Source: Stigmatella ashevillena (GTDB lineage: Bacteria; Myxococcota; Myxococcia; Myxococcales; Myxococcaceae). From it: a stretch of DNA of 64,000 bases. Made by a program: the position numbers and the translations under genes. Shown piece after piece: positions 57,636 to 64,000 of the stretch (position 1 is the first letter of the stretch; every line of letters begins with the position of its first letter). A model generated the notes under the pieces. The model did no database searches. It saw only the letters and a list, made by a program, of their open reading frames with translations, and was not told the origin of the DNA. Location of the stretch: contig NZ_JAQNDM010000002.1 in assembly GCF_028368975.1 (NCBI RefSeq), positions 2,366,007-2,430,006 on the forward strand, read 5' to 3'.

Positions 57636-58826
57636 ATGAGCAAGAAACCCGTGGTGCTGGCCTTCTCCGGCGGTCTGGACACCTCCTTCTGCGTCGTCTA
57701 CCTGCGCGAGCAGGGCCACGCCGTCACCACCGTCACCGTGGACACCGGTGGCTTCTCGGCCGACGCCCTCAAGCGCATGCCCGAGCAGTCGGCGCGCCTG
57801 GGCGCCGTGGCCCACCACACGGTGGATGGCCGCGCGCTCCTCTTCAACGACTACCTGCGCTACCTGCTCGCCGGCAACGTGCTGCGCGGCCAGGCCTACC
57901 CGCTGAGCGTCTCCGCCGAGCGCGTCTGCCAAGCCACCGAGGTGGTGCGCATGGCCCGCGAGGTGGGCGCCCAGGCGCTGGCCCACGGCTCCACCGGCGC
58001 TGGCAACGATCAGATCCGCTTCGATGTGGCCTTCCGAGCGCTGGCCCCGGACCTGGATCTCATCACCCCCATCCGGGATCTCTCCCTGAGCCGGGCCCAG
58101 GAGATGTCCTTCCTGGCCGAGCGCGGCTTCCCCATGCCCGCGAAGACGGCCGCCTACTCCGTCAACGAGGGCATGTGGGGCACCTCCGTGGGAGGCAAGG
58201 AGACGCACGACTCCTGGAGCGCGCTGCCCGAGGCCGCGTACCCGGGCGGCGTGGTGCCCAACGACCTGGCGCCCCGCACGCTGGTGGTGGGCTTCGAGAA
58301 GGGCCGTCCGGTGTCGCTGGATGGCAAGGCGCTGTCTCCCGTGGAGATCATCTCCGAGCTGAACACCGCGGGCCAGCCCTACGGCGTGGGGCGCGGCGTG
58401 CACCTGGGAGACACCATCCTGGGCATCAAGGGCCGCGTGGGCTTCGAGGCCCCCGCCGCGGTGATGCTCATCACCGCGCACCGGGAACTGGAGAAGCTGG
58501 TGCTCTCCGGCAAGCAGCTCTTCTGGAAGGAGACGCTGGGCAACCTCTACGGCACGCTGCTGCACGAGGGGAACTTCTTTGATCCGCTGGCGCGCGACCT
58601 GGAGTCCTTCCTGACGTCCTCCCAGGAGCGGGTGACGGGCGACGTGCGGCTGACGCTGCAGCCGCGCGCCCTGCTGGTCGAGGGGGTGCGTTCGCCGTAC
58701 TCGCTGATGGACGCCAAGGTGGCCAGCTACGGTGAGGCCAACCACATGTGGACGGGAGCCGAAGCCGCGGGCTTCGCCAAGGTGTATGGCGTGGCACAAA
58801 CCCTGGCCCTCAAGGTGAAATCATGA
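57636..58826 (+). CDS. argG: Argininosuccinate synthase
   Basis: Joins citrulline and aspartate with ATP. The 396-residue protein has the N-type ATP pyrophosphatase P-loop VVLAFSGGLDTSFCVVYL and the citrulline/aspartate region ALAHGSTGAGNDQIRFDVA, with EGMWGTSVGG later. ATG at 57636. Its stop overlaps the ATG of the next gene. The order argH-argG after argE' resembles the acetylcitrulline-type clusters of Xanthomonas. Confidence 0.95.
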   Translation: MSKKPVVLAFSGGLDTSFCVVYLREQGHAVTTVTVDTGGFSADALKRMPEQSARLGAVAHHTVDGRALLFNDYLRYLLAGNVLRGQAYPLSVSAERVCQATEVVRMAREVGAQALAHGSTGAGNDQIRFDVAFRALAPDLDLITPIRDLSLSRAQEMSFLAERGFPMPAKTAAYSVNEGMWGTSVGGKETHDSWSALPEAAYPGGVVPNDLAPRTLVVGFEKGRPVSLDGKALSPVEIISELNTAGQPYGVGRGVHLGDTILGIKGRVGFEAPAAVMLITAHRELEKLVLSGKQLFWKETLGNLYGTLLHEGNFFDPLARDLESFLTSSQERVTGDVRLTLQPRALLVEGVRSPYSLMDAKVASYGEANHMWTGAEAAGFAKVYGVAQTLALKVKS

Positions 58827-59887
58827 AGGTACACGTCGACAAGGTGGGCAGCGTCACCCGCAACTTGCGCCTGGGACGCACCGTGAGCCTCACCTCCGAC
58901 ATCCAGGCGGTGGAGGGCGCCGTCATCGCCGCGCGCATTCACGGCGAGAAGTCCGTCTACAACCAGCTCGAGGATATTCACGGCCGGCTGGTGACGCTGC
59001 ACGGCGGGGACATCATCGTGGGGGCGCTGGGACACCGCAACGCGCTGCACGGCTACGAAGGCGTGGTGCCCGAGAAGGTGGAAGCCGGCCAGCGGCTGCA
59101 CGTGCTCAACATGGGCGGCGTCATCGGCCAGTGCACCTCGCACAACCCGGGCGTGGGCACGCCCTTCGAGGCGGAAGTGCTCGGCCAGGTGCTCGTGTTT
59201 CCCGAGTTCCAGTCCCGCACGGGCCAGCCAGCCCACATCCGCGCGGGCGCGCTCCGGGGCTCGGAGAAGGCGGTGACGTGCCCGGTGGTGTACGTGGTGG
59301 GCACCTGCATGAACGCCGGCAAGACGTACGCCGCCTGTGCCCTGGTGCGCAGGCTCGCGCAGGCCGGCTACCGCGTCGGGGGCGCCAAGCTCACGGGCGT
59401 GTCGCTCATGCGCGACACGCTGAGCATGCGGGACTCGGGCGCGGAGGTGGTGATGGACTTCACCGACGCGGGGACCGTGTGCACCAGCGCCCGGACCGCC
59501 TCCGCTGTGTCCCGCATCATCTTCTCCGAGCTGGCGGCCTCCGAGGTGGACGTCATCGTCGCGGAGACGGGGGACGGCATCATGGGCGAGTACGGCGTGC
59601 AGGCCATCCTCGCGGACCCCGGGCTGCGCGGCCTGGGCAGCTCCTTCGTGCTCTGCGCCAATGATCCGGTGGGCGCCTCCGGAGGCGTGCGCCACCTGAA
59701 GGAGACGTACGGCATCCCGGTGGACGTCGTGGCCGGTCCCGCCACCGACAACCGGGTGGGCATCCGCTTCGTCGAGCGCGAAGTGGGGGTGCCTGCCCGC
59801 AACGCCCGCGCGGATGCGGCGGGCCTCGGCAATCTCATCCTGGAGCGCCTGGCGCCCCATCTTGGTACCGGTCGGAGGAGCGCATGA
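58823..59887 (+). CDS. P-loop protein embedded in the arginine operon, function unknown
   Basis: A 354-residue protein of no function I can name. The C-terminal half (from about residue 155) is a P-loop domain of the MobB/BioD/DUF1611 kind: GTCMNAGKT at 160-168, GGAKLTGVS, DFTDAGTVCT, VIVAETGDGIMGEYG and a late VLCANDPVGA. The N-terminal half (1-145) is beta-rich, with HGGDIIVGALGHRNALHGYE and LNMGGVIGQCTSHNPG. No membrane span. The ATG overlaps the argG stop and the stop overlaps the argC start, so the protein is made in step with arginine enzymes. An accessory ligase, kinase or regulator role is possible. An N-acetylglutamate synthase gene is missing from this cluster, but nothing in the sequence shows acetyltransferase motifs. 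Confidence 0.78.
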   Translation: MKVHVDKVGSVTRNLRLGRTVSLTSDIQAVEGAVIAARIHGEKSVYNQLEDIHGRLVTLHGGDIIVGALGHRNALHGYEGVVPEKVEAGQRLHVLNMGGVIGQCTSHNPGVGTPFEAEVLGQVLVFPEFQSRTGQPAHIRAGALRGSEKAVTCPVVYVVGTCMNAGKTYAACALVRRLAQAGYRVGGAKLTGVSLMRDTLSMRDSGAEVVMDFTDAGTVCTSARTASAVSRIIFSELAASEVDVIVAETGDGIMGEYGVQAILADPGLRGLGSSFVLCANDPVGASGGVRHLKETYGIPVDVVAGPATDNRVGIRFVEREVGVPARNARADAAGLGNLILERLAPHLGTGRRSA

Positions 59888-60954
59888 GTCGGATTCACGC
59901 CTATATCCTGGGAGCGTCGGGCTTTGGTGGTGGGGAGCTGCTGCGGCTGCTGGCAGGGCACCCTTCCGTCGCGGGCTTGAGGGCGGTGTCCAAGCCTCAC
60001 GCGGACACCCTGTTCTGGAAGGTGCACCCGCACCTGCGCAGCCTGGTGGACGGCCACTTCGAGGCCGAGCCGGACTGGAAGTGGCTCACGGACTCCCCTC
60101 AGCCGGTGGTCTTCTCCTGCCTGGAGGACGAAGAGCTGGCCAGGCAGCTTCCCGCCCTGGAGCAGAAGTGGGCCGAGTTGGGGCTGTCCGACCGGATGAT
60201 CCTCATCGATCTGTCCCCGGACTTCCGGCTGGACCATGCGGGGCGCTATGCCGCCACGCATGGCCGCCCCCACCCCACGCCGGAGCAGTTGGAGCGCTTC
60301 GTCTACGGCCTCACCGAGTGGCGCCGCGACAAGCTCAAGGGGGCCAAGCGCATCTCCAACCCGGGGTGCTTCGCCACCGCCGTACAGCTCGCGCTGCTGC
60401 CCGTCGCGGCCACGCCGGGCCTGGGCCTCATCGCCGCCACGGCCGTGACCGGCTCCTCGGGCTCCGGGGCGGCCCCCGGCGACGTGACGCACCACCCCAC
60501 CCGCGCGCATGACTTCCGCGCCTACCGTCCGCTGGAGCACCAGCAGGAGGCGGAGATTGACGTGATGCTCGTGGCGCACAAGGCCTCACGCCACCGGCTC
60601 ACCTTCGTGCCGCACTCGGCGCCGCTCGTGCGCGGCATCTTCGCCACCGTGCAGTTCGAGTGGCCGGAGACCGCCGGGGGCGTGAGCACCGCGTCCCTCA
60701 CCACGCAGTACCGCAACTACTACACCGGCGCACCGTTCATCCGGCTGGTGGAAGGCAGCCCGCGGCTGGCCTCGGTGGTGGGCAGCAACTTCGTCGACAT
60801 CGCGGTGGCGACGCGCGGCCGCACGGTGGCGGTGATGGTGGCCCTGGACAACCTGGTGAAGGGCATGGCGGGCCAGGCGGTGCAGAACCTGAACGTGGCC
60901 CTCGGGCTGCCAGAGGACACCGCCCTGCGGCAAGCCGCCTGCTACCCCTGCTGA
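59884..60954 (+). CDS. argC: N-acetyl-gamma-glutamyl-phosphate reductase
   Basis: Reduces N-acetylglutamyl phosphate to the semialdehyde with NADPH. The 356-residue protein shows the Rossmann loop LGASGFGGGELLRLL, LIDLSPDFRLD, the catalytic cysteine in RISNPGCFATAVQLAL, and TAVTGSSGSGAAPG. The C-terminal LDNLVKGMAGQAVQNLN is also typical. ATG at 59884 overlaps the upstream stop. It ends the arg operon; an inverted repeat follows. Confidence 0.95.
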   Translation: MSRIHAYILGASGFGGGELLRLLAGHPSVAGLRAVSKPHADTLFWKVHPHLRSLVDGHFEAEPDWKWLTDSPQPVVFSCLEDEELARQLPALEQKWAELGLSDRMILIDLSPDFRLDHAGRYAATHGRPHPTPEQLERFVYGLTEWRRDKLKGAKRISNPGCFATAVQLALLPVAATPGLGLIAATAVTGSSGSGAAPGDVTHHPTRAHDFRAYRPLEHQQEAEIDVMLVAHKASRHRLTFVPHSAPLVRGIFATVQFEWPETAGGVSTASLTTQYRNYYTGAPFIRLVEGSPRLASVVGSNFVDIAVATRGRTVAVMVALDNLVKGMAGQAVQNLNVALGLPEDTALRQAACYPC

Positions 60955-60993
60955 CGTTTCCTGGGCATCAGGTGAGGAGAACTCCTCGGCTCC

Positions 60994-61024
60994 GGAGGGG
61001 GCGTTCGCGCTATAAGCCCCCTCC
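60994..61024 (+). terminator. Perfect inverted repeat between argC and hisN
   Basis: GGAGGGGGC at 60994-61002 and GCCCCCTCC at 61016-61024 pair over 9 bp with a 13-base loop. The loop end contains TATAAG (61011-61016), a good -10 match, so the element may end the arg transcript or be part of the hisN control region. A second small palindrome, GAGGAG/CTCCTC, lies at 60974-60987. Confidence 0.45.
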
Positions 61025-61053
61025 GCCAGCAGCACCAGCCGCAGGAGCGGTGC

Positions 61054-61851
61054 ATGACGACGGAAGCTCAAGGATTGATGCAGGCCGCCGCGGAAGTCGC
61101 GCGCAAGTCGGGAGATGTGGCGCTCGAGTTCTTCCGCAAAGGCGTCACGGTGGACATCAAGAAGGACGGCACGCCGGTGACGGTGGCCGACCGGACCGCC
61201 GAGAAGACCGCGCGCGATTGGATTGAGGCCCACTTCCCGCAGGATGGAATCCTCGGAGAGGAGTTCGGCGAGACGCGGCCTGGAGCCCGCCGCCGGTGGA
61301 TTCTGGATCCCATTGATGGGACGAAGACCTTCATCCGGGGCGTCCCGCTCTGGGGAACCCTGGTGGCGGTCGCCGAGGGAGAGCGCATCCTCTGCGGGGC
61401 GGCCTATTTCCCCCCAGTGGGAGAGCTGCTGGTGGCCGCGCCCGGCGGGGGATGCTTCTGGAATGACAAGCCCACCCGGGTGTCCGAGCTCGCCGACCTG
61501 TCCCAGGCGGTGGCGCTGTGCACGGACGAGCGCTTCCAGGTTCATCCGGACCGGGGCGAGCGGTGGCGGACGCTCACAGGCCGCTCGGCCATCGCCCGCA
61601 CCTGGGGCGATTGCTACGGCTACCTGCTCGTGGCGACGGGCCGGGCCGAGGTGATGGTGGATGAGGTGATGTCCCCCTGGGACGCGGCGGCGCTCCAGCC
61701 CATCATTGAAGAGGCGGGCGGCGTCTTCACCGACTGGACGGGGGCTCGCACCGCGTTCGGCGGCAGCGCCATCGCCACGAACGCGGCCCTGGCTTCCCAG
61801 GTGCGCGAGCTCCTCGGGGCCGTTTCCCCCGCGAAGGCGCCTCGGCCGTGA
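61054..61851 (+). CDS. hisN: Histidinol-phosphatase, inositol monophosphatase family
   Basis: A 265-residue lithium-sensitive-type phosphatase. Metal-binding motifs are ILGEEFGE, WILDPIDGTKTFIRGVPLWG and the late SPWDAAALQPIIEEAGG. DPIDGTKTFIRGVP is closer to the HisN group than to SuhB or CysQ, so histidinol phosphate is the best-supported substrate. It would then be the HisN-type enzyme of histidine synthesis. No his genes are adjacent. ATG at 61054 with CAGGAG upstream. It converges on a membrane protein gene. Confidence 0.85.
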   Translation: MTTEAQGLMQAAAEVARKSGDVALEFFRKGVTVDIKKDGTPVTVADRTAEKTARDWIEAHFPQDGILGEEFGETRPGARRRWILDPIDGTKTFIRGVPLWGTLVAVAEGERILCGAAYFPPVGELLVAAPGGGCFWNDKPTRVSELADLSQAVALCTDERFQVHPDRGERWRTLTGRSAIARTWGDCYGYLLVATGRAEVMVDEVMSPWDAAALQPIIEEAGGVFTDWTGARTAFGGSAIATNAALASQVRELLGAVSPAKAPRP

Positions 61852-61857
61852 GGCGCC

Positions 61858-61876
61858 AGGGCGCGCCGCGCGCCCT
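61858..61876. terminator. GC hairpin between convergent hisN and membrane protein genes
   Basis: AGGGCGCG at 61858-61865 pairs with CGCGCCCT at 61869-61876 (8 bp, 3-base loop) in the 24-bp gap between the stops. No T tract. Confidence 0.4.
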
Positions 61877-62463
61877 CACCGCTCCGGCGTAGGCGGGGGC
61901 GCTTCCCCCACGGGCTCGGCCGGGGGAGCGCGCTCGCTGCCCTTCTCGGCTGCGTTCAGAAACTCCATGTATTCGGCCTTCCGAGCCTCCGCGCGGGCCT
62001 GGGCCGCTGCCGCGGTGCGCTCCGATGCCGCACGCCCCTTGGCCACCGCGCGGTAGCTCAGGAACACGCCCGCGGCGAAGGCCAGCAGGCGCAGCAGGGC
62101 CGCCTCCCACCCGCTCCACAACCCCTCCAGGCCATCCCGCACGAAGTCGAGCGAGAGCACGAAGAACTCCCCAGACAGGGCAGCGCCCAGAGAGGTGCTC
62201 AGAGGCTTCAATTCGAGAATGCGCGCGGCGCCGTAGCACAGCAGGGGCAGCACGCCGAGCACCCACAGGTTTTGCAGCGTGATGCCAATCAGCAAGCGTG
62301 GCAGCTCGCCCGGCAGATCCTCGATGCGCGTGCTCAGCCTGAAGGCCAGGGAAACGCTCAGCATGGAGCCGGCCATCAACGCCAGGAAGCCGAGCCCCAG
62401 AATGAACTGGAATCGGCGGAGACGGACACGCAGGGGTTCAAACCTTCCAGGGGGGGCGCTCAC
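61876..62463 (-). CDS. Integral membrane protein, function unknown
   Basis: A 195-residue protein with about four membrane segments: about 20-42 (FILGLGFLALMAGSMLSVSL), 62-80 (IGITLQNLWVLGVLPLLCYG), 88-105 and 118-138 (ALLRLLAFAAGVFLSYRAVA). The C-terminal 50 residues are Ala/Arg/Glu-rich and helical (ASERTAAAAQARAEARKAEY) followed by a Pro-rich end, so a cytoplasmic coiled tail is likely. No family recognised. ATG at 62463, 36 bp after truA on the same strand. Confidence 0.72.
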   Translation of the reverse strand: MSAPPGRFEPLRVRLRRFQFILGLGFLALMAGSMLSVSLAFRLSTRIEDLPGELPRLLIGITLQNLWVLGVLPLLCYGAARILELKPLSTSLGAALSGEFFVLSLDFVRDGLEGLWSGWEAALLRLLAFAAGVFLSYRAVAKGRAASERTAAAAQARAEARKAEYMEFLNAAEKGSERAPPAEPVGEAPPPTPER

Positions 62464-62499
62464 GCGGCGGGAGCCTACCGCAAGCCCACGCGGGTGGCC

Positions 62500-63297
62500 T
62501 CAGGAGCCGTCTTCGAACACGTCCGCCGAGTCCCCTGCCTGGCGGGGAGGCGGACCCTCTCCATAGAAGACCTCTTCCAGCACCAGGCCGTGAGACGGGG
62601 CGGTGGGGCCCGCCAAGGTCCGGTCTCCCGAGGCGAGCACTTCGGCCACCCAGGCTTCGGGCCGACGGCCCTTGCCCACCTCCACCAATGTGCCCACGAG
62701 GTTGCGCACCATGTGCTTGAGGAAGGCCGTGCCCTCCACGACGAACGCCACGGCATCCCCGGCCGTGCCCTCCACGCTCAACCGGCGCACCTCCCGGACC
62801 GCATGCGCCGCCTGGCAATCCGAGGCCCGGAAGGCGGAGTAGTCATGCCTGCCGAGCAGGGACGTGGCGGCGCGGGCCATGGCCTCCACCTGGAGGGGGG
62901 CATAAATCTCCCAGTGGGTGTGGCGGCGCAGCGGCGAGCGCGAAGGCAGGTTGCTCACCCGGTAGCGGTAGCGCTTTCCCCGGGACCAGCGCCGGGGATC
63001 GAACGCCGCGGACACCTCCTCGGCGTGGACCACCGCGATGTCCTCGGGCAGCAGGCCGTTGAGCCCCCGGTGGTAGGCCTTGAGCGGCAGTTGGCGCTCC
63101 GTGTCGAAGCACACCACCTGTCCCGTGGCGTGGACGCCGGAGTCCGTCCGCCCCGCGGCCACCACCTCCACGGGCCCTCCGAGCAACCGGCCCAGCGCCT
63201 CGCCCAGCTCCGCCTGGACGGAGCGGCCGTTGCGCTGCACCTGCCACCCCACGTAGCGGGAGCCGTCGTATTCGATCGTCAGTTTCAGGCGAGGCAC
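62500..63297 (-). CDS. truA: tRNA pseudouridine synthase A
   Basis: Converts uridines 38-40 of the tRNA anticodon stem to pseudouridine. The 265-residue protein has the start LKLTIEYDGSRYVGWQVQ, the catalytic aspartate in AAGRTDSGVHATGQV, RGKRYRYRVSN, and the C-terminal FLKHMVRNLVGTLVEVGKG. ATG at 63297, 27 bp after the kinase gene on the same strand. Confidence 0.95.
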   Translation of the reverse strand: MPRLKLTIEYDGSRYVGWQVQRNGRSVQAELGEALGRLLGGPVEVVAAGRTDSGVHATGQVVCFDTERQLPLKAYHRGLNGLLPEDIAVVHAEEVSAAFDPRRWSRGKRYRYRVSNLPSRSPLRRHTHWEIYAPLQVEAMARAATSLLGRHDYSAFRASDCQAAHAVREVRRLSVEGTAGDAVAFVVEGTAFLKHMVRNLVGTLVEVGKGRRPEAWVAEVLASGDRTLAGPTAPSHGLVLEEVFYGEGPPPRQAGDSADVFEDGS

Positions 63298-63324
63298 CGT
63301 CGGCAGCTCCAGGCGTCCCAGAAG

Positions 63325-64000
63325 TCAGCGGTACTTCAGCCAGGCCGCGAGAAGCTCCGCCACCATCTTGTTCACGGAGACGCCGTTGCGCTGGGCCACC
63401 GACTCCAGCGCGGCCATCTGCTCCGCAGGGAGGGGAACGCTCAGGAGCCGCTCGGAGAGGTTGCGCTTCTCGCGGGGCGGCGGCGGCGGGACAGCGACCG
63501 GTGCCCCGCTGGGGATCCCCGTGGGGGCGGCGGGATCGGACTTCGCCTCCTCCAGTTCCAGCACCTCCTCCAAGCCCGAGGTCTGCTGGACCAACCGGCC
63601 CTGCTCCGCCTGCATCTCGTCCAGGAAGAGCTGGCGCAAGAAGTTGGAGAGGTGGAGCTGGGTCGGGGTGAACTCGTAGGCGTTGAGGAAGGCGTCGATG
63701 GCCGCGCGCATCTCCGCCGCCGACTGGTAGCGGCGCTCCCGATCCTTGTCGAGCGCCTTCATCAGAATGGCCTCGACCGGCTCGGGAATGTCCGCCTTGA
63801 AATAGGAGGGCGCGTAGATCTTTCCCTCGGTGATGCTGCGCATCACCGCCACCTCGGACTCGCCCGTGAAGAGCTTGAAGCCGGTGAGCCACTCGTAGAG
63901 CGCCACCCCTACCGAGAAGATGTCGCTGCGGCAGTCCACGGCCTTGCCCTGGCACTGCTCGGGGCTCATGTAGCTGAGCTTCCCCTTGAGTTCTCCGGAG
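63325..64000 (-). CDS. Ser/Thr protein kinase, C-terminal part (cut by window edge)
   Basis: The visible 224 residues are the end of a Hanks-type kinase whose start lies beyond 64000. The reading frame enters the window as KGKLSYMSPEQ, the activation-segment end, and continues with DCRSDIFSVGVALYEWLTG, DKDRERRYQSAAEMRAAI and the lobe end near residue 105 of the visible part. After the kinase lobe come a linker, a Pro-rich stretch (VAVPPPPPREKRNLSERLL) and a short C-terminal segment AEQMAALESVAQRNGVSVNKM that looks like a helix-turn-helix or ribbon-helix-type fold. The ATP-binding and catalytic motifs are outside the window. No membrane segment is seen in this part. Confidence 0.9.
   Translation of the reverse strand, partial: SGELKGKLSYMSPEQCQGKAVDCRSDIFSVGVALYEWLTGFKLFTGESEVAVMRSITEGKIYAPSYFKADIPEPVEAILMKALDKDRERRYQSAAEMRAAIDAFLNAYEFTPTQLHLSNFLRQLFLDEMQAEQGRLVQQTSGLEEVLELEEAKSDPAAPTGIPSGAPVAVPPPPPREKRNLSERLLSVPLPAEQMAALESVAQRNGVSVNKMVAELLAAWLKYR

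Overview
This window reads as a chromosomal segment of a myxobacterium, most likely from the Cystobacterineae (Myxococcus, Stigmatella, Cystobacter and relatives). The evidence is the very high G+C content with strong third-position bias, frequent GTG and TTG starts, many lipoproteins, response regulators with accessory DUF4388, GAF and GGDEF-like domains, hybrid Ser/Thr kinases, a SitA-like polymorphic toxin lipoprotein, and an ADYC-motif secreted protein. The genus is inferred from gene content, not from an rRNA. I saw no rRNA, tRNA, insertion sequence or CRISPR array.

Layout. 1-2.5 kb: end of a mevalonate-pathway operon (fni, mvaA). 2.8-5.9 kb: a membrane-anchored coiled-coil protein, then a SitA-like toxin lipoprotein with a frame-shifted C-terminal tail and a candidate immunity gene. 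5.9-16.2 kb: envelope and signalling genes (beta-propeller-type lipoprotein, sensor kinase, M16 peptidase, TPR lipoprotein, TrpF-like protein, two response regulators). 16.2-23 kb: dapF and a 1670-residue methyltransferase-like/coiled-coil protein. 23-31 kb: nucleotide metabolism (nrdA, nrdB, hpt, tdk, prs) with spoVG. 30.3-34.8 kb: the conserved rplY-pth-rpsF-rpsR-rplI-dnaB translation and replication block. 34.8-43.7 kb: mixed housekeeping (thiD-like, PuuD-like amidotransferase, DUF1844 cluster, acyltransferase, FHA protein, glutathione-dependent formaldehyde oxidation genes, sirtuin, dienelactone hydrolase). 43.7-46.3 kb: clpB.

46.4-52.7 kb is the most unusual part. An atypical sigma factor is divergent from a 1336-residue hybrid protein with a zinc-finger anti-sigma-like segment, a Ser/Thr kinase, a STAND-type P-loop NTPase, a membrane span and a formylglycine-generating-enzyme-like domain. 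A secreted ADYC-motif protein follows. The sequence there looks less G+C-rich than its neighbours. I read it as one signalling or surface-effector cassette of unknown purpose.

52.8-61 kb: a nearly complete arginine regulon, argR divergent from argF'-argB-argE'-argH-argG-(P-loop protein)-argC. A perfect 14-bp sequence and its exact inverse flank the shared promoter region. The carbamoyltransferase looks like the N-acetylornithine type, so citrulline may be made through acetylated intermediates. A P-loop protein of unknown function is translationally coupled between argG and argC. 61-64 kb: hisN-like phosphatase, a membrane protein, truA, and the 3' part of another Ser/Thr kinase cut by the window edge.
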